Origin: Progne subis subis
Lineage: Eukaryota; Chordata; Aves; Passeriformes; Hirundinidae
Assembly: GCA_022316685.1 (NCBI GenBank)
Contig: JAKJHU010000026.1
Location: 1,930,001-1,994,000 of the forward strand
DNA: 64,000 nt
Direction: 5' to 3'
A program made the translations under genes and the position numbers. The notes under the pieces were generated by a model that was not told the DNA's origin, made no database searches, and was given only the letters and a program-made list of their open reading frames with translations. Below are positions 49,401 to 62,500 of this stretch, piece by piece (the first letter of the stretch is position 1; each line of letters opens with the position of its first letter).

Positions 49401-50006
49401 GTAGTAAGTCTCCAGGTTATTCAGGCTGTGAAGGTGTGGAGAGAGAGGACTGTAAAGTTTTTTGAGGTGTCCCAGCCAGCCTTTTAGAGAGACTCCCTGC
49501 TCTTTATGCAATTCAAAAAGCAGAATTTCCTGCTCGGGCCTGCCTGCCTGCCTGGTCATGCCCAGACAAGCACACACAGCTTTTACTTGGCAGGGGCTGA
49601 GCAGGAGTGCAGTGCCAGGTACTCGGTGTCGCACGGGGCAGGGATGGCTCTTGTGTGCACAGGTCCTGGGAGTCAGTGGAAGAGGCCACGAGGGCTCAGA
49701 GTGGGATAATCCAAACCATTGGTACCGCTGCTGAAGACTGTGAGCGGGGTGGTGCTGTGAAGTGACTGAAGCACCCCGTCAGATGCTGTCTGGATCATGT
49801 GGTTATGCATTATAGATATTCTTTTCATCCTCAAATTCATGGATGAGTAAGTGAATATGAATTCACATATGAAGAAACTGAAGCTCCCCGTTTACACTCC
49901 AGCTAGTGCTCATAATTTCCCTGAAGTGCGTACAAAACATCTCACTGGGATCTTTAGAATGTGTTTTGTTTAAGCTTTTTTTTAAACAGCGTGTCTTGGT
50001 TCTGTT

Positions 50007-50021
50007 GGGGGGGGGGGAGGG
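50007..50021 (+). repeat. G11 run followed by AGGG
   Basis: G11 at 50007-50017, A at 50018, GGG at 50019-50021. A mononucleotide run of this length is usually length-polymorphic and error-prone in assemblies. Confidence 0.95.
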
Positions 50022-53000
50022 TGTGGTGTTGGCATTCAAGTACTATTGACTCCCTCTTGTGGCTAACTTAAAACAAAAGAAGTAAAAACTACATCAGTGA
50101 TATTTCTAGTATTGGGGGGGTAATTTTACTGTTGTGGTTTAAATGCCTCTTGGACACAGTGATTTTTCTGTATTTAAACCTTTCTAAGTGCTTCCCTTGG
50201 ATGTCCTTTAAATATTTAAACATGGAGAGAGGAAGCAGAATGTAATAAAAGACTGCAATTAGATGGTAACAGTTTATTTCAGGCACAAGTGGTGATTTGT
50301 GTTTAGGCAGGTTTCAATGCAGGAAGCTAGTCTTGTGGGGAATGCTGGCTTGTAGGAAGCAAATTGTTCTAACCCCTGCTTAATCATCGAAATATTTCTG
50401 CTTTTCAGTGTTTTCACGTTTATCAAACATAAATCTGTGTGTGTCTGTGTGTGCACACAGTGTTATAGAAGGTAGCTGCTTGCATTTCTGATCATGTTGT
50501 TAGTACCTCACCAAAACTTTCGCTTCCACGCTTGCTCAACTGCAGCAGAAAGTATAACTGCATGGTCAGTGATTAGAAGAATTCCTTCAGATTTTTCTTA
50601 TGAAATAGAGGCTTCAGCTCTGGTTCAGGGGCCGGTACGTACTTTCTTTGTGTTCTTGCTCTCATTTTTTACTATCCAAATACTAGCATTTCAGGTGTTA
50701 CATTATACACTATTGCAGAATTGAGCCTATAGGTACCACCCTGTGGATTAGGCTAACAATAACTTTTTCCCTCCCCCATATATTCCTGATTTTCATTAAC
50801 TTCAGTTAACACTAAATTGGAGGCAAAAGTCTGTGAGGTTGCTGTGCATTTATGATGTATCTTAGCCATGCATTATTTCCTCTCTAGAAACTTATCACCA
50901 ATGTTATTATTGCTAAAGTTGATTTTGTAATTTAGGATGTCCAGCTATCTGATCTCTATTGCTAAAGGCTTAATTTTTCCAAGTGCCTTAGTGGCCTGGC
51001 ATAGCTTTTATTTCCATCACAGCAACACAGGAATCTGTGCTCTTGCTAGCACATGTTCCCCAGCCTGTGCCAAGGCACTTCTTCACATGTCATTAAACTA
51101 CATCATCAGATATTTAATGACTAGATTACACTGCCTTTGTTCTTAAAATAAAGGATTAAGCCGTCTTTGTTCATCTGGTTTTAGAAACAGTTGTACCCAA
51201 GACTACAGAAAGTTGTTAAATGAAAAGTTGTGCTGGTTGTTACAAGGCTTTTAACTTTTTTTTTTTTTTCTGGATGCCATTTAAAATGTATTTACCATTA
51301 AGTATGAAAAGAACAGGATTTTTCATATTGTCTTCAGGACTTGCTTAAAATACAGTAGACAAAAAATACTTAACAGAACTCTTATCTGGAGTCGCTGCTA
51401 ACATAGTTTAGCTACAGGCTTGATCATGGGAGTATTGAAAACATGGAGATCTTGGTCCTAATTCATCAAAGATCTGATGATGAACAGACATACAAATCTT
51501 TCTTAGGGCTACTCATTATTTCAGTTTTAGTCTGGAACCATCCTGCTAAAGTTCCTTTGTTTTGTTCCATCAGAGCACCTTTTCTCTGCAGCAGTGCCCA
51601 CGCTCAGGTAGATGGTTGCATTTGATCCAGCTGGTGCTTGCTACTCGTCAGACTGGTTCTGAAATTTGTTTGAAACACCTGGTCTCCCAAAACACATCCA
51701 AAACTGGTTGGAGCCACAGAGCTGAGGAGTTCTGGGAGTGGACATTTATTCCTCTTACATACTTGGCTATACTGCTGCGCTGCACCAAATGCTCCATTCC
51801 ACCACGTGGCTTGGACAGCCCCTGGGTCAAGTCTGTAGTTACCAACATCAAAAAGTGCACATCAGCAGCACGGCACAAAAATACAGCTTTTGCTTTGATT
51901 ATTTTTTTTGCAATTCTTTAGTAACACCAAGGAAAGAATACCACCTCCAGCTGAATTAGGGATCCAGCTGAAAACCTTCCATCTCATGCCAGCTGACCAG
52001 AGTCCGCCTGGAGCAGAACTGCAGGTCTGTTGATTGACTTCAGCAACTTACTGATTCTCCAGAGGCTGTAGGAGACAACTGCTTAATGATTTTAAAGGAT
52101 TTTGGGTGTGCCTTTGTGTGCAAAAGGCCTGGTTGCTTCCCCCCTCGAACCCCCAGTCAGGCATAATGACACTGCAGCTAATGCCCAGACGTGCGGTGTG
52201 AGTGTGAGCAGCACACTGAGGTGAGCAGCAGTGCTGCTGCTGCCGCTGTTTAATGAACCCTGTGAGGTCTCCTTATTCTGCCCAGGAGCAAACCACGTGT
52301 TCCTCTAAAGTGCTGCTCCCACTGATATACCCCTTCTCTTTTGGAGAACGCTGCTCCCTTTGAACAGAGGGGTAGCACAAAGTGCTGATGCTTCCCCACA
52401 TCTCATTTTAATGTGGGAAGCAAATGTAAATAAGTTTCTAACCACAATGGAAAGCTTTTTTTAACAATACTTGCAACACACAAAATTTGGCTTGTTCTGA
52501 AAAATCTATATGGCTTTTGTTGCTCTATGCTCTAATGCATTATCAAAATTAGAAGACATATAAAAATTCTTTTCAGACTGCTATATTTAGAGAATATTTT
52601 TACGTCTTGTTAAAATATGAAAAAAGCTGAAGTTTAAACTTGCAAAACTTGTCTTTCTTTTACCACATCTTTCTCAGAGAGACAGAGTTTCTGTATTTTA
52701 CAGTATTTTAAAAGTCAGCAGGATAAAAAAAATTAGCCCTTTATATCTTCAAAGGCTAGGTGTTTATGCCTGACTTCTAAGAAAAACCTGGATACACATA
52801 TATGAGGGAAATTCTGATTCATTCAGGCTTTAGATAGTGTAATGCTAGACAAGCCATTCAAATACCAAGCCAAGTTATAAAGTGGACTTTGTCAGATCTG
52901 GGATTAGAATAAATGTTTCTGGCTTTTTGCTGATTATCCCATCAAAAATGAATTCTGACACCTTTGACCTTGGTCAGTAATTTCTTTAACACAGCAATCT

Positions 53001-54029
53001 CTTGGGCAGTAATACGGAGGCATCCATTGTTCTTGTCATATTTTTGGGTTTGGTGGCACAATTTTTTTTCCTCACATAGCTCGACTGTCTCACACTTTGG
53101 CACATGTAAGTTCTGTGGTACAGGAATGAGCCTAGGCTTAAACAGCACATGTGTATTTTCATATTATGAGCTGCAGTGTCCTAATTTCATGAATCAGGCT
53201 GTTTTTTTCTTTTTTGCTTCCTCCTTTGTAAAACTCTTACATCATTCTGAAAGTAGTCAATTAAACATCCTCCCTCCCTTTTGCAAACAGGCTTGTGCTG
53301 TACAGATTTGTTTGATACAGAGCACAGCTTTTGGAGCTATTAGACACATAATCAGCAGGGATATGTTTCCCCCAGCTCTTTCCTGAGCAGAAAGTTGCCA
53401 GATTATTTCATAGTCCTATTTTTTCTTTCTTTTTTTAAAAAGTTTGTATTCTTCAATCTGTCCCCTGGATTCTGAATAGGTGAAGTAATTTCCACATGCA
53501 GACGGTTCATGCCTTTATACATGAGCCTGCTTTTCCCTTCTGGATTCCTACAAGTAAATTAACAAGTGTAACTGTAAGCCATTGCCTAGCCAGCAGTATG
53601 CTCCGCCTCTCTAGTCTCTTCCAGACTCCTGCTTTGCTCAGTCAGTGGTGTTAGATTGTGCTCCATGTTGTGCTGGCAGGGAGCTAGCTTCAAATGGCTC
53701 CTTCTGGCTTCGCACGGCACGAGTGGAGTCTCCTTTTAGCTGTGTGTGTCTTCAAACACAGCCCAGCCTTGCTGTGTGCTTCTGTCCTTTCTTGTGCTTG
53801 AGCAAAGCTCCCCAGAGTGGAAAGGGGTGCCAAGCTGGGTGCTTTCCCCAGGTTGGGAAGAATGGAGGTAACAGCTGCGGCCTGTCAGGGAGCGTGCATA
53901 GTGCAAAGCATTTTCACTTTTCTTCCCCATGATCCTTTCTGTCATAATTAGATTTCAAAATTTTCCTTGGGTCAGTTTGATATCTTGGGTACTGTAAGTA
54001 ATAAATTTCTTGCTGTAAAGCAAGCCCCA

Positions 54030-54160
54030 TGGCTATTATTTTTATATTTTATATTAAATATGTTTTCTATAATACTGTAACTATAATATTTAATGTGTTT
54101 ATTATATATAATTTTATCATGCATTGTATGTTATAAATATAACTTATAATCAGACTTCAT
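54030..54160. repeat. AT-rich low-complexity stretch
   Basis: Almost entirely A/T, with TATAAT, TATATAAT and AATATT steps. No gene or known element. Confidence 0.8.
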
Positions 54161-54884
54161 GCTTGATTAAAAAGCCAGCAAAACCTCATGCAATCTAGAT
54201 TTAAAGGCAAGCTAGCTCAAGAACTAGGAGGTAGGTAGGTGTTTGTCTATTCCATTTCAGTAACTTTTGTGATAATAATTAATGAAATGTGTTTTACAGT
54301 CATGTAATAATGTATTTACATGTCTAATAATTTAGCAGTATAAATACATATAAATAAATATAATAAAAATCAGTTCTCCAGGCACTTGGTGTCCCCTCTG
54401 GGTTTTGCCAGGACATTTTGTTAAGATCTGACATGAGGCAGATGAGGCACCATATGCCAACAGCTTCCTTTCAGCGGCCACTAGCTGGAGGGGCTGGAGT
54501 TGCTGCCTTTGCTCAGGGATTTGTGCTGTGCCAGGGGCAGCAGGCTGCCTCTCAGAGCTGCTGGCTCACAGCCCCCTACTCCCTAGGGAACACCTTTTAG
54601 CAGTGGTGTGATTCCCTTCCCTGCCACAGGTTGAGGTGAGCTGGCTCTCCTGTGCCTCACACCTTAGGCCACGGAGGACAGAGCCCCTTTGGCAGGCTGT
54701 GGTGTGGTCAAAGGAGGACAATCCAGAAGAACAGCCTCCTTTTCTGTGTGTGAGTGATGGCACTGGGTGAGTGCTGGGGGTGTGAGCGGCCACAGCTCTT
54801 CAGATACTCCAGAATGGCCACTTTGCGCTCACAGAGGGGAAGGCAGAGCTCTGCACGATGAGGTGAGAGGACGCATTGGCTGAA

Positions 54885-55502
54885 GAGCATCTGGTGTATT
54901 CTTCACTGGGTAAAAATCTGGCTGGATGGCCATGCTCAGGGAGTTGGGGTCAATGGAATTATATCCAGTTCGTGGCTGATTACCAAAGGTGTTCCCCACT
55001 TCTGGGGCCAGTCCTGTTTTATGCCTTTATCCATGAGCTGGACAAGGGTGTCGAGTTGCACCTTCGGTAAGTTTGCCGACCGCACCACACTGAATGGGAG
55101 TGTTGATCTGCTGGAGGGCAGGACAGCCCTGCACAGAGATCTGAGCAGGCTGGAGTGATGGGCTGAGGCCAATGCCTACAAGTGCCTGAAAAGATGTAAT
55201 TGTGAGGTGGGGTCAGTCTCTTCTCCCAAGCAGCTAAGTAATAGGACAAGGGGAAATGGCCTCAAACTGTGCCAGGAGAGGTTTAGATTGAATATTTTGA
55301 AAAATTTCTTCACTGAAAGTGTAATTAAGCAGTGGAATAGGCTGCCCAGGAAATTCATGAAGTCACTATCCCTGGAAGTGTTCAAAAAACAGACAGGCAT
55401 CGCGTTCCATGATGTGGTTTAGTGGACATGGTAGTATCAGGTCAGAGGTTGGACTTTTGATGATCTTGGAGGCCTTTTCCAACCTGAATGATGCTCTGAA
55501 AT
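54885..55502 (+). mobile_element. CR1 LINE fragment, sense, internally deleted
   Basis: Starts in the RT-coding tail (TTCACTGGGTAAAAATCTGG at about 54901, GGCTGGATGGCCATGCTCAG, GTGTTCCCCACTTCTGGGGC, CTTTATCCATGAGCTGGACA, GTTGATCTGCTGGAGGGCAG, GGGCTGAGGCCAATGCCTAC). Near 55195 it jumps to the distal 3' region (AATAGGACAAGGGGAAATGG at 55231, GTGGAATAGGCTGCCCAGGA, TCCCTGGAAGTGTTCAAAAA, TTGGAGGCCTTTTCCAACCT) and ends with AATGATGCTCTGAAATG, a decayed version of the CR1 3' octamer tail. Several hundred bases expected between the two parts are absent. The copy is truncated at the 5' end, as usual for CR1, and no frame is intact. Confidence 0.92.
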
Positions 55503-56189
55503 GTGTTGGGAATGTTGCGGTATTACTGAACTATAAGGCAAATTAAATAGTGCTAATTTCATTTTTTTTTAAGCTGTCAAATGAAAGAATTTAATGGGAG
55601 ATGCCCTCCTTGTATGCTAGCTCTTGCATTTGGCAGTTGAATAATAAGGTAATATATTGCCTTCTTTTCCCCTGTCATTCCTCTTTCATTCTTTGTAGTT
55701 ACTCAGGGACATTGCTTAAGTGGTTGCAAAGATGGTGGCAGAATAATTTTTCTTAAAAAGTTGAAACAAAATATCAGTATAATGTTAATTACTTCCAGAC
55801 CTATCTGGTAGTGATTCTAAAAGAAGAATAAACTCTTTGAAGAGGTTGCAAAATATCTTTTGAGTTTCTATGAATTTAGTAATTTCTCACTGCAGAAGGG
55901 TCTGTAATGAGTGCACATTACCTCTTGCATGGACAGGAAACACAGACCTTTACTTCCTTATGTAACAGCATGTTGGTTTTAGAACCCTCAAAATCAGCTA
56001 AAAGAAATGTGTACTGGGAATCACTCTCATAAGTTGTTCCAGAGCTTCATTGGATTTTATGGGTTTTTTTATAAAAATATTTTTTTTCCCGATAAGAACG
56101 TCTACTGCAATTTCTAAATGTTATACAAGATTATATGTTTTATATCCAAAGTTGAGTGGTCCTCTATCAAATCTATCTTTTCCTACTGG
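55503..56189. other. Non-coding stretch, no gene seen
   Basis: Unique AT-rich sequence between the CR1 copy and a possible older relic. No exon or repeat recognised. Confidence 0.5.
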
Positions 56190-56540
56190 CACTTACAAAT
56201 GGTTATCCTGGACCTCCTCTGTAAGATAAATATCCTCAGCTGCTTGAATTTCCTAGTCTGATGAAATATGTTTTAGTCACTCTTGTGGCTCTTACTGATC
56301 TCTCTCCAGTTTTTCCTACAATTTGTGTTGTGCACTGCAGAACAGAGTGGTATGCTAGCCGAGCTTCTGTTAATGCCAACAGAGACAGTGTTTTCTTCCT
56401 GCCTGGTATTTCCTTATCTGCATACCAAACCATAACTCTGTTGTGGTTATTCATGGAAGATGATAATATTGGACTATATACTTTTCTCCCCACAAAGCAG
56501 GGATAAAAATCTAGTACCTTTGCAATTGCCTTCTGGTTGA
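56190..56540 (-). mobile_element. Possible ancient CR1-like relic, antisense
   Basis: The order of weak similarities on the plus strand (CTCAGCTGCTTGAATTTCC, then CTTGTGGCTCTTACTGATCT, then CTCTCCAGTTTTTCCTACA, then GTTGTGCACTGCAGAACAG) recalls the antisense 3' region of old CR1 families of birds and reptiles. It is far more diverged than the other copies. The 143-codon minus-strand frame at 56236-56667 overlaps it and has no recognised domain. If the CR1 reading is right, that frame is accidental. Confidence 0.35.
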
Positions 56541-59500
56541 ACAGGAGATCCTCTGAACCGGTGTATGTAAAAGATGCTTGTCTTGTACGTGTCACGTAGA
56601 GATATTTGTAGGGCTTCCCTGCTGGATTGTATTCCTTGGGCATCCCAAGAAGGGTGTTACAATACATGAGCGGTAATGTATCTCGAATCCTTATGAGGCC
56701 ACTTCCAACACCTGCTACCTTGTGTGATGACAGAGACGGGGAACGTTCAGAATTACAATCAGTGGGTTTTCCTCTGTATCAGAGAGTGTGCTGGTGTATG
56801 ATGTTTTCATATCCCATGTGAAGGCAAATGCAGGCAGCATGTCATTTCATTTACACCTTTTAGAAATAGTTTTGGTTTTGACCAGCTGGAAGAGAGAGTT
56901 GCACTCACTTGCATCTGCCCTGCAGAGTCTCCAGGACAGAGGTGAGCAAAGATCTGATCGCAGGTTCCTGAGCTGGGTCAGTGGCAGCACCTCAGCTTTA
57001 TCTCACTTGGGCCTGGAGGGACTTGCAGCACCTGAGAAATGGGTTATATGAGCTTTTCCAGGTGGGAACTGCCTCACCTGCTGTCACAGTATAATTCACT
57101 CTCTCCTGGTGTATGTGGATACTACCTCAGTGCATAGGCATCTGAAAACATAGGAATTCTGAATTTAATTGTTAACAAATGAAGCAGACACTTGGAGCAC
57201 AATTGAACAAGGAAATAGATAAAAGAGAGAGAATTGGCAGAATACATCAGGTTTCCTTTCCTTAAACCACTGAATAGTTTTTTTAAAAAGGTTAGATGAA
57301 ACTAAGCAACCACATAGTACATTTTAAAAAAATAAAAATAAAACCCATATTTATTGTGTTTTTTGGATAAGCTGTATCTCCCAATAGGATTTAAAACCTT
57401 TCTTACCATTGACTTATTTGACAGGTCAGTCACAGTTTGGCCATGGTCTGATCAGTACGGTTAGCCAAGAGCACCACCAGCCTGGAGGACACTGATGATA
57501 TTTGATGCCTTAATAAACAGTCTGGGGTCTGTGAAAGGAAATACAATTGAGAAAATTTATGTCAGTACTAGTGTGGAAAATAACCCACATTGCTTAGAGA
57601 CCTTGTGCAGGATGAATCATAGCTTTGCTTAAGTAAATTACGTGGAGTTGAGGAGGGCCTGCTTGGCAGCATTAAGTAGTCAGGGATGGAAAACAATTAG
57701 AAGTGACTGTCAGCAGATGGAGGTGAGGCTGCTGCTGCCGTGGAGGCCAACACTGAGCAGTGTCTTTCTGATGCAGCTTTGCAATACCCAATTTTCCATG
57801 GGCAGCGTGCTCGAAGTTTCACAGGAGGGATTCGTGAGGAGAGGTAATTTGTTTTTTGGAGCAAATAATAATAGTGGGTGGGAGGAATACATGTTTCTGG
57901 ATGCACAAGCTGTTCTATAGATCCAAAATAGCCTGTAGCAGTCTTCCCAGTTCATTAACAGTTTAACAACTGTTTGGAGTGTAGATAGAGCTTGTTGGTC
58001 CAGCCACCTGACAGCAGGAGTTTAGGGGTGACTATAAAGTAGGAGGAGAGGTGGACAAATACAGATCTGTATGTAAAACAGCATGGCCTGAAACTTATAT
58101 TGCCTATGGATTGTGGAGAGGCTGTCTGGGAGAGGGAGTTGGAAATACGATAAGATTGTTATTCCTGTTGAGTCTGTAATTTTTCTTTACTTTTTGTTCT
58201 GGTGTCCAGTGGAATGTATATGAATTTTTATTTCCAGTTTCTCTCCAGACTGAGCAATCACTTGGTTGTTTGGGTTTTTTTCCCCTCTGGTAACTGGATA
58301 TTTCTGGCCTTTATTAACTGTGTGTTCACTGAACATTAATTAACTATGTGTTCATTCAGGCATCTACTGGCTGGGGTTTCTTATCCCAGTTTCCCAGAAG
58401 GCATTTTGCCCACCAGATGACATGCATTGCTTATTAGGAGGTGCAGGCCTCTGCTTCTGTCATGTTTCTGATTGTTGTAAGTGGGATTTGCCATCATGAT
58501 TGTCTGCAAGTGTGTTGGAAAAAATGTTAGCGCAAGAGGTGTTTGGTTCCTTTTCGACACGAAGAGTTTAAAAGCATTAATACATTTCTGATGTCGTATG
58601 AATTTAGCAAACCAAAACAAACTTGATTCAAAGTGTTGTTAGAGATGGGGAAAGGTTTGAGGCCAGAATGGTTTGTTGTAGTTGGACTTAGCTGAAGTGA
58701 ACTGGTGTGATATCACTACTTTGCACGTCAGGGGTCAAATGTCCAGTCTGCTTCTGCTTGGCCACCACTTCCTTTGGGTTGTGCAGGGACTGTGCCAGTA
58801 CTTGGACCAGCAAACTTAAGCTATTTTTTAGCAATGCAGTACTACATAGTTGCTTTTCTGTCATCTTCTGTGGAAGGTAAAATGTCACTCCTTGTGATAA
58901 ATAAGCAAGCTGGGTACTTTGGTTTATAAGGTACCATTTCAGGTACTTCTAACCAAACCTTAGCAGTGATCAAGCATGTGACTAACCTCCCATAAAGAAT
59001 GGGAGCTCATCTGGCCCAGGTGGGATGTGCCTTGCACCATACTCTAAGCAGAAGACTGACTGAGCACTTGAATGACAGGGTTGTAGCCCTGATTTTTGCA
59101 CACAAGAAGTTCAATTGTTTGATGTACTTGAGAGTGGCAGATCCGCTTTTTGCTTTCTTCTTTATGACCTGAGGATGGTGTACATAAAGTTAGTTGGTCC
59201 TATTGACCAAGAGAGGGACGATGGATGCAATAGAACCTTCTTCACAGCATCAAACATGCAGAACTGTTTGGAACAGGTGCTGCCTTATTCTGCAGCATCT
59301 TTAAGAAAGGCTGGTGAGATGACCTTTCAGTAGGAGGACAAAATGTGACTTATGTCTTGAAGCCCCACTCAGAGCTGGAAGAGTTGGTGTTAAGGTATAG
59401 TTTGGTACGTCCTGGGCCTTGCAGAGTGGAAGCCTTCTGGTCTAGTTTCCCAGGGATTCCCAGTATTTTGCCCCATTTTTTTCATTTCATTCACCTAGGC

Positions 59501-62500
59501 ATTTGTCAATCCTCGAAATAAGTTTTATGCTGAATATATATGCCTGGTTTCAGTTACAGCACTAAGTAAATTGTGTCTGTGTTATCTGCTTATGTGTCCA
59601 ATCCAAAAAGTTCATACAATGGACTGCTTTATAGGATAGTAAAGATTATTTGGAAATAATGTGAAGCTTCATTCTGGAACCCATTCAACAGTGTAGAACA
59701 TGTGGTTGCTAAATAAATCTGGATTTAAGCATTTTGTGCTAAGCTTTTTATGTATATTTTCTCTTTTAATTCTTAGAAGCAATTTGGATTTTATATACAA
59801 AGTTTCAAGAAACAGAATTTAAAGATTATGAGTGTAACTTGAATTCTGTTGTAAACCATGTAATTTTCTTTTCAGTCACATTTAACACGGGAGCATGGTT
59901 TACGCTGAAATGAGAAGGAGGCAAGAGGGGAAAGTACTTTATTAAGATTAAGGAAAAGATGGCAGAAATTATTTCTTCTAACAGTCATCTAAACTCACTG
60001 AAGAATTGAATTTTTCTGTGAGTAACAAAGAGTCTGGAGTAGATACATGGCAATAAAATGACTACATAGGTATTTCTCCCTCTGGATACTTTGCAGTGGT
60101 TCTACACTATTCATTTAAAAGACATTTTCTGGAGAACAAAAATATATTATTTCATATATCTAACAAGCCTGCAGAGGCTGAGAGTGGTTCGAAACATATA
60201 CCTTCAACTCTTTCCCAGTGTTTGCACATTCTGTTTTTGAAAGCAGAGGCTAAGCACTGGAAATCCTTTGCCAGATGTCTGTAAGTACCCTCATGTTAAC
60301 AGTTTCATTGTCATAAGTTGGCTTTCCAAAGGTCTCTTTAGGTACTTGATTTGTGTCTTGTGTCCTTTCTCATTCTTCATATATCCCAACTGCAACGTCT
60401 CACTGCTGAGGAAGGCACAGTGGCTGTCATAGCTTGCCTTGAGCTCATGACAGCAGAGTTACAGATCGCATCTTTCTGCAGCAAACCTTGGGTTCCATTG
60501 TGATCCATGGCAGAAAACTCCGTGACATCATTCAGAGCATTACATCTACTGATACTTCAAAGGGCTGCTTTTGGCCTCTTAAAACTGGCCTCACTTTGGC
60601 TGCTGCACAGCGCATCCCACCTGGGGTTCACTGATCCATTTCTTCTGGCATGCAAGAGAAGAGACTGTGGTGCTGCCTTGCCCAGGCGTGAGCAGCGCCA
60701 GGCTGCGCAGGGGCCGGGCGCAGCTGTGCGGTGCTGTGACACAATGGGGTGCTCTGACAGCTGCAGTATTTCGGCAGTCCAGGGAAAGATGCAGTTACAC
60801 ATGAAGTCAAATCAACCCAGCTCACAGGGTGGAACCTCCTGCATCTGACTGGGCACTGAAGGAAATGCATCTTGTAAATCTGTCCTGTGGTGTGACAGGT
60901 TTGCAGCATCCAGAAGAGCAGAAATAAGCTGTCCTTGAAGTAATTAAGTGTTCTGCAAATAGCGAGAATTCCCCTGGAACGTTTCACTGTCCCTTGGAGC
61001 TTGCCTTGAATCTTACAGAGTTGCTTTCTCTAGGAGCAATTTCTTTCTGTTCGTTAATGCTCCCGTTTCTGGGGAGCTTTTCTGTCCCCATGTGTGCCAA
61101 AGCAATGCTGTTGTAGTTCCTTCAAATTATATAGTTTCCCTAACCTTAAAAGAATGCAGAAGCCTGCGAGCATGTCGAGTTATTAGAAGCGCTGGAAACG
61201 TATGTCTGAGTCATCCAGAAACTCAGGTAATGCAGCGGAGGAATTTCATGTTTTTCTTTCCAGAGGACATGCAAGGAGTTGGTTTGTGCCTATGCATGAT
61301 GCAGTATACTTGGGAAATAAGCCCATCAATACAATCCTTTGTGCACAAGTTTTGTCTGCTTTTAGAACTGCTTGGCTTTTGGAGAAGGAGGGTGCAATTG
61401 GATGCCTTTTTTCCCTTTATAGGTATAAAATTCATTATAGTAATTAAAAATTTTCAATAGTAGTTGTGCTTGGGTGAAATGTACATGAAAGGATAATTTT
61501 AAGACATTAAAAAAAGTACATATTTTATAGCCACCATGCATCTTTGCACATAAATTAGATTTTCCATAGGATAGGTACAGAGTTTAGGGTAAGCTCATGG
61601 GTGCAGCTACACCAGTGTTAGTCTGTAAGACTCTTTTTCAACACTTTTTGAACAAGTAGTGAGACAAAAGCGCAGAATATTCAGTAACAAAATTATGTTT
61701 CCTGTGAATTTCTTGTCTACCATGATTTAATGACAATTTATAGAACTGCAAAGATTAACTTTGTATATAAAGACAGTTTCTACTTCCCGTCCAATATTTA
61801 TGTATTTTGGCAAAATCTTAACCATACAGGACTGGAGCACCTCTTCTCTCTTGTGCTGTATGCATAGTGCTTGTGATCAGCCTGGACTCTTCAGGGCCAG
61901 GGGAGTTCTTTTTGCTTTTGCAGCAAAGTTGTCTTCAAACTCCACTTGCAGATCATAAGTTGCTGTCTTTCAGTATGTTCTTCGGCCACACAGAGTTGCA
62001 GTTGAAAGTCAAGGTTTATTTTTTTTTCACACTTTGGTGTAAACATTACAATGTCAGAACAGATTATGGATGTGCTGTCATTGTCTTCCCTGTGCCCCAC
62101 TGCAGAAGTTGAAGCAACTGTTTATGGCAAGTCTGGGTGTAATCACTCAAAACTGAGCACGCAGGACTGGAAGCTCCCAGAAACCTGAGAGCTTCCACTA
62201 AGTGTGGAAAGCTTGGCTCCACACAGAATTTCCAAATGGGCAAAAGCTCTTCCATGTGCTCTTAGGAAAGAGAGGTAAATAGCATCCTGAAAAAGTTAAT
62301 GATGCGCTAGCCTAGCATATAACGTTTGCGGAGTTGCCTTTAAATATGCTAAAGACATTATGGCTCAAGAAAGAAATTAGTGTCTTGCAAATTGTATGTT
62401 TGCATGTAAAGAACAATAGTGTCTTAAAACAGAAAGTGTACTTAGGGGACAAGCCAGGCTGTGCATATTTGTGTGCTGCAAATGCTGTGATGAGGGCAGG

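Larger units (their letters stand above)
46558..54884. other. Non-coding stretch, no gene seen
   Basis: No recognised exon, RNA gene or repeat family in about 8.3 kb. Frames reach 140 codons (52964-53386, 51562-51921) but lack known motifs. Low complexity: T runs near 48713 and 51258, G11 then AGGG at 50007-50021, CCTG repeats near 49540, and a very AT-rich stretch at 54030-54160 and 54270-54370. The DNA from 54440 to 54880 is GC-richer and abuts the CR1 copy. I could not assign it. Confidence 0.55.

Noticed and set aside
52964..53386. 140-codon plus frame
   Set aside because: Composition (F, S, C-rich) and lack of motifs fit translated T-rich non-coding DNA.
54440..54880. GC-richer DNA next to the CR1 copy, considered as its 5' extension
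   Set aside because: Only from about 54885 do CR1 landmarks appear in order. The preceding sequence does not match what I recall of CR1.
56236..56667. 143-codon minus frame that reads fairly protein-like
   Set aside because: No recognised domain, and the plus strand shows weak ordered similarity to the antisense CR1 3' region. Treated as a possible relic, not a gene.
58988..59006. Inverted repeat CTCCCAT/ATGGGAG
   Set aside because: A seven-base stem is expected often by chance in 64 kb.
61092..61460. 122-codon plus frame
   Set aside because: No recognised domain, no promoter or splice context.
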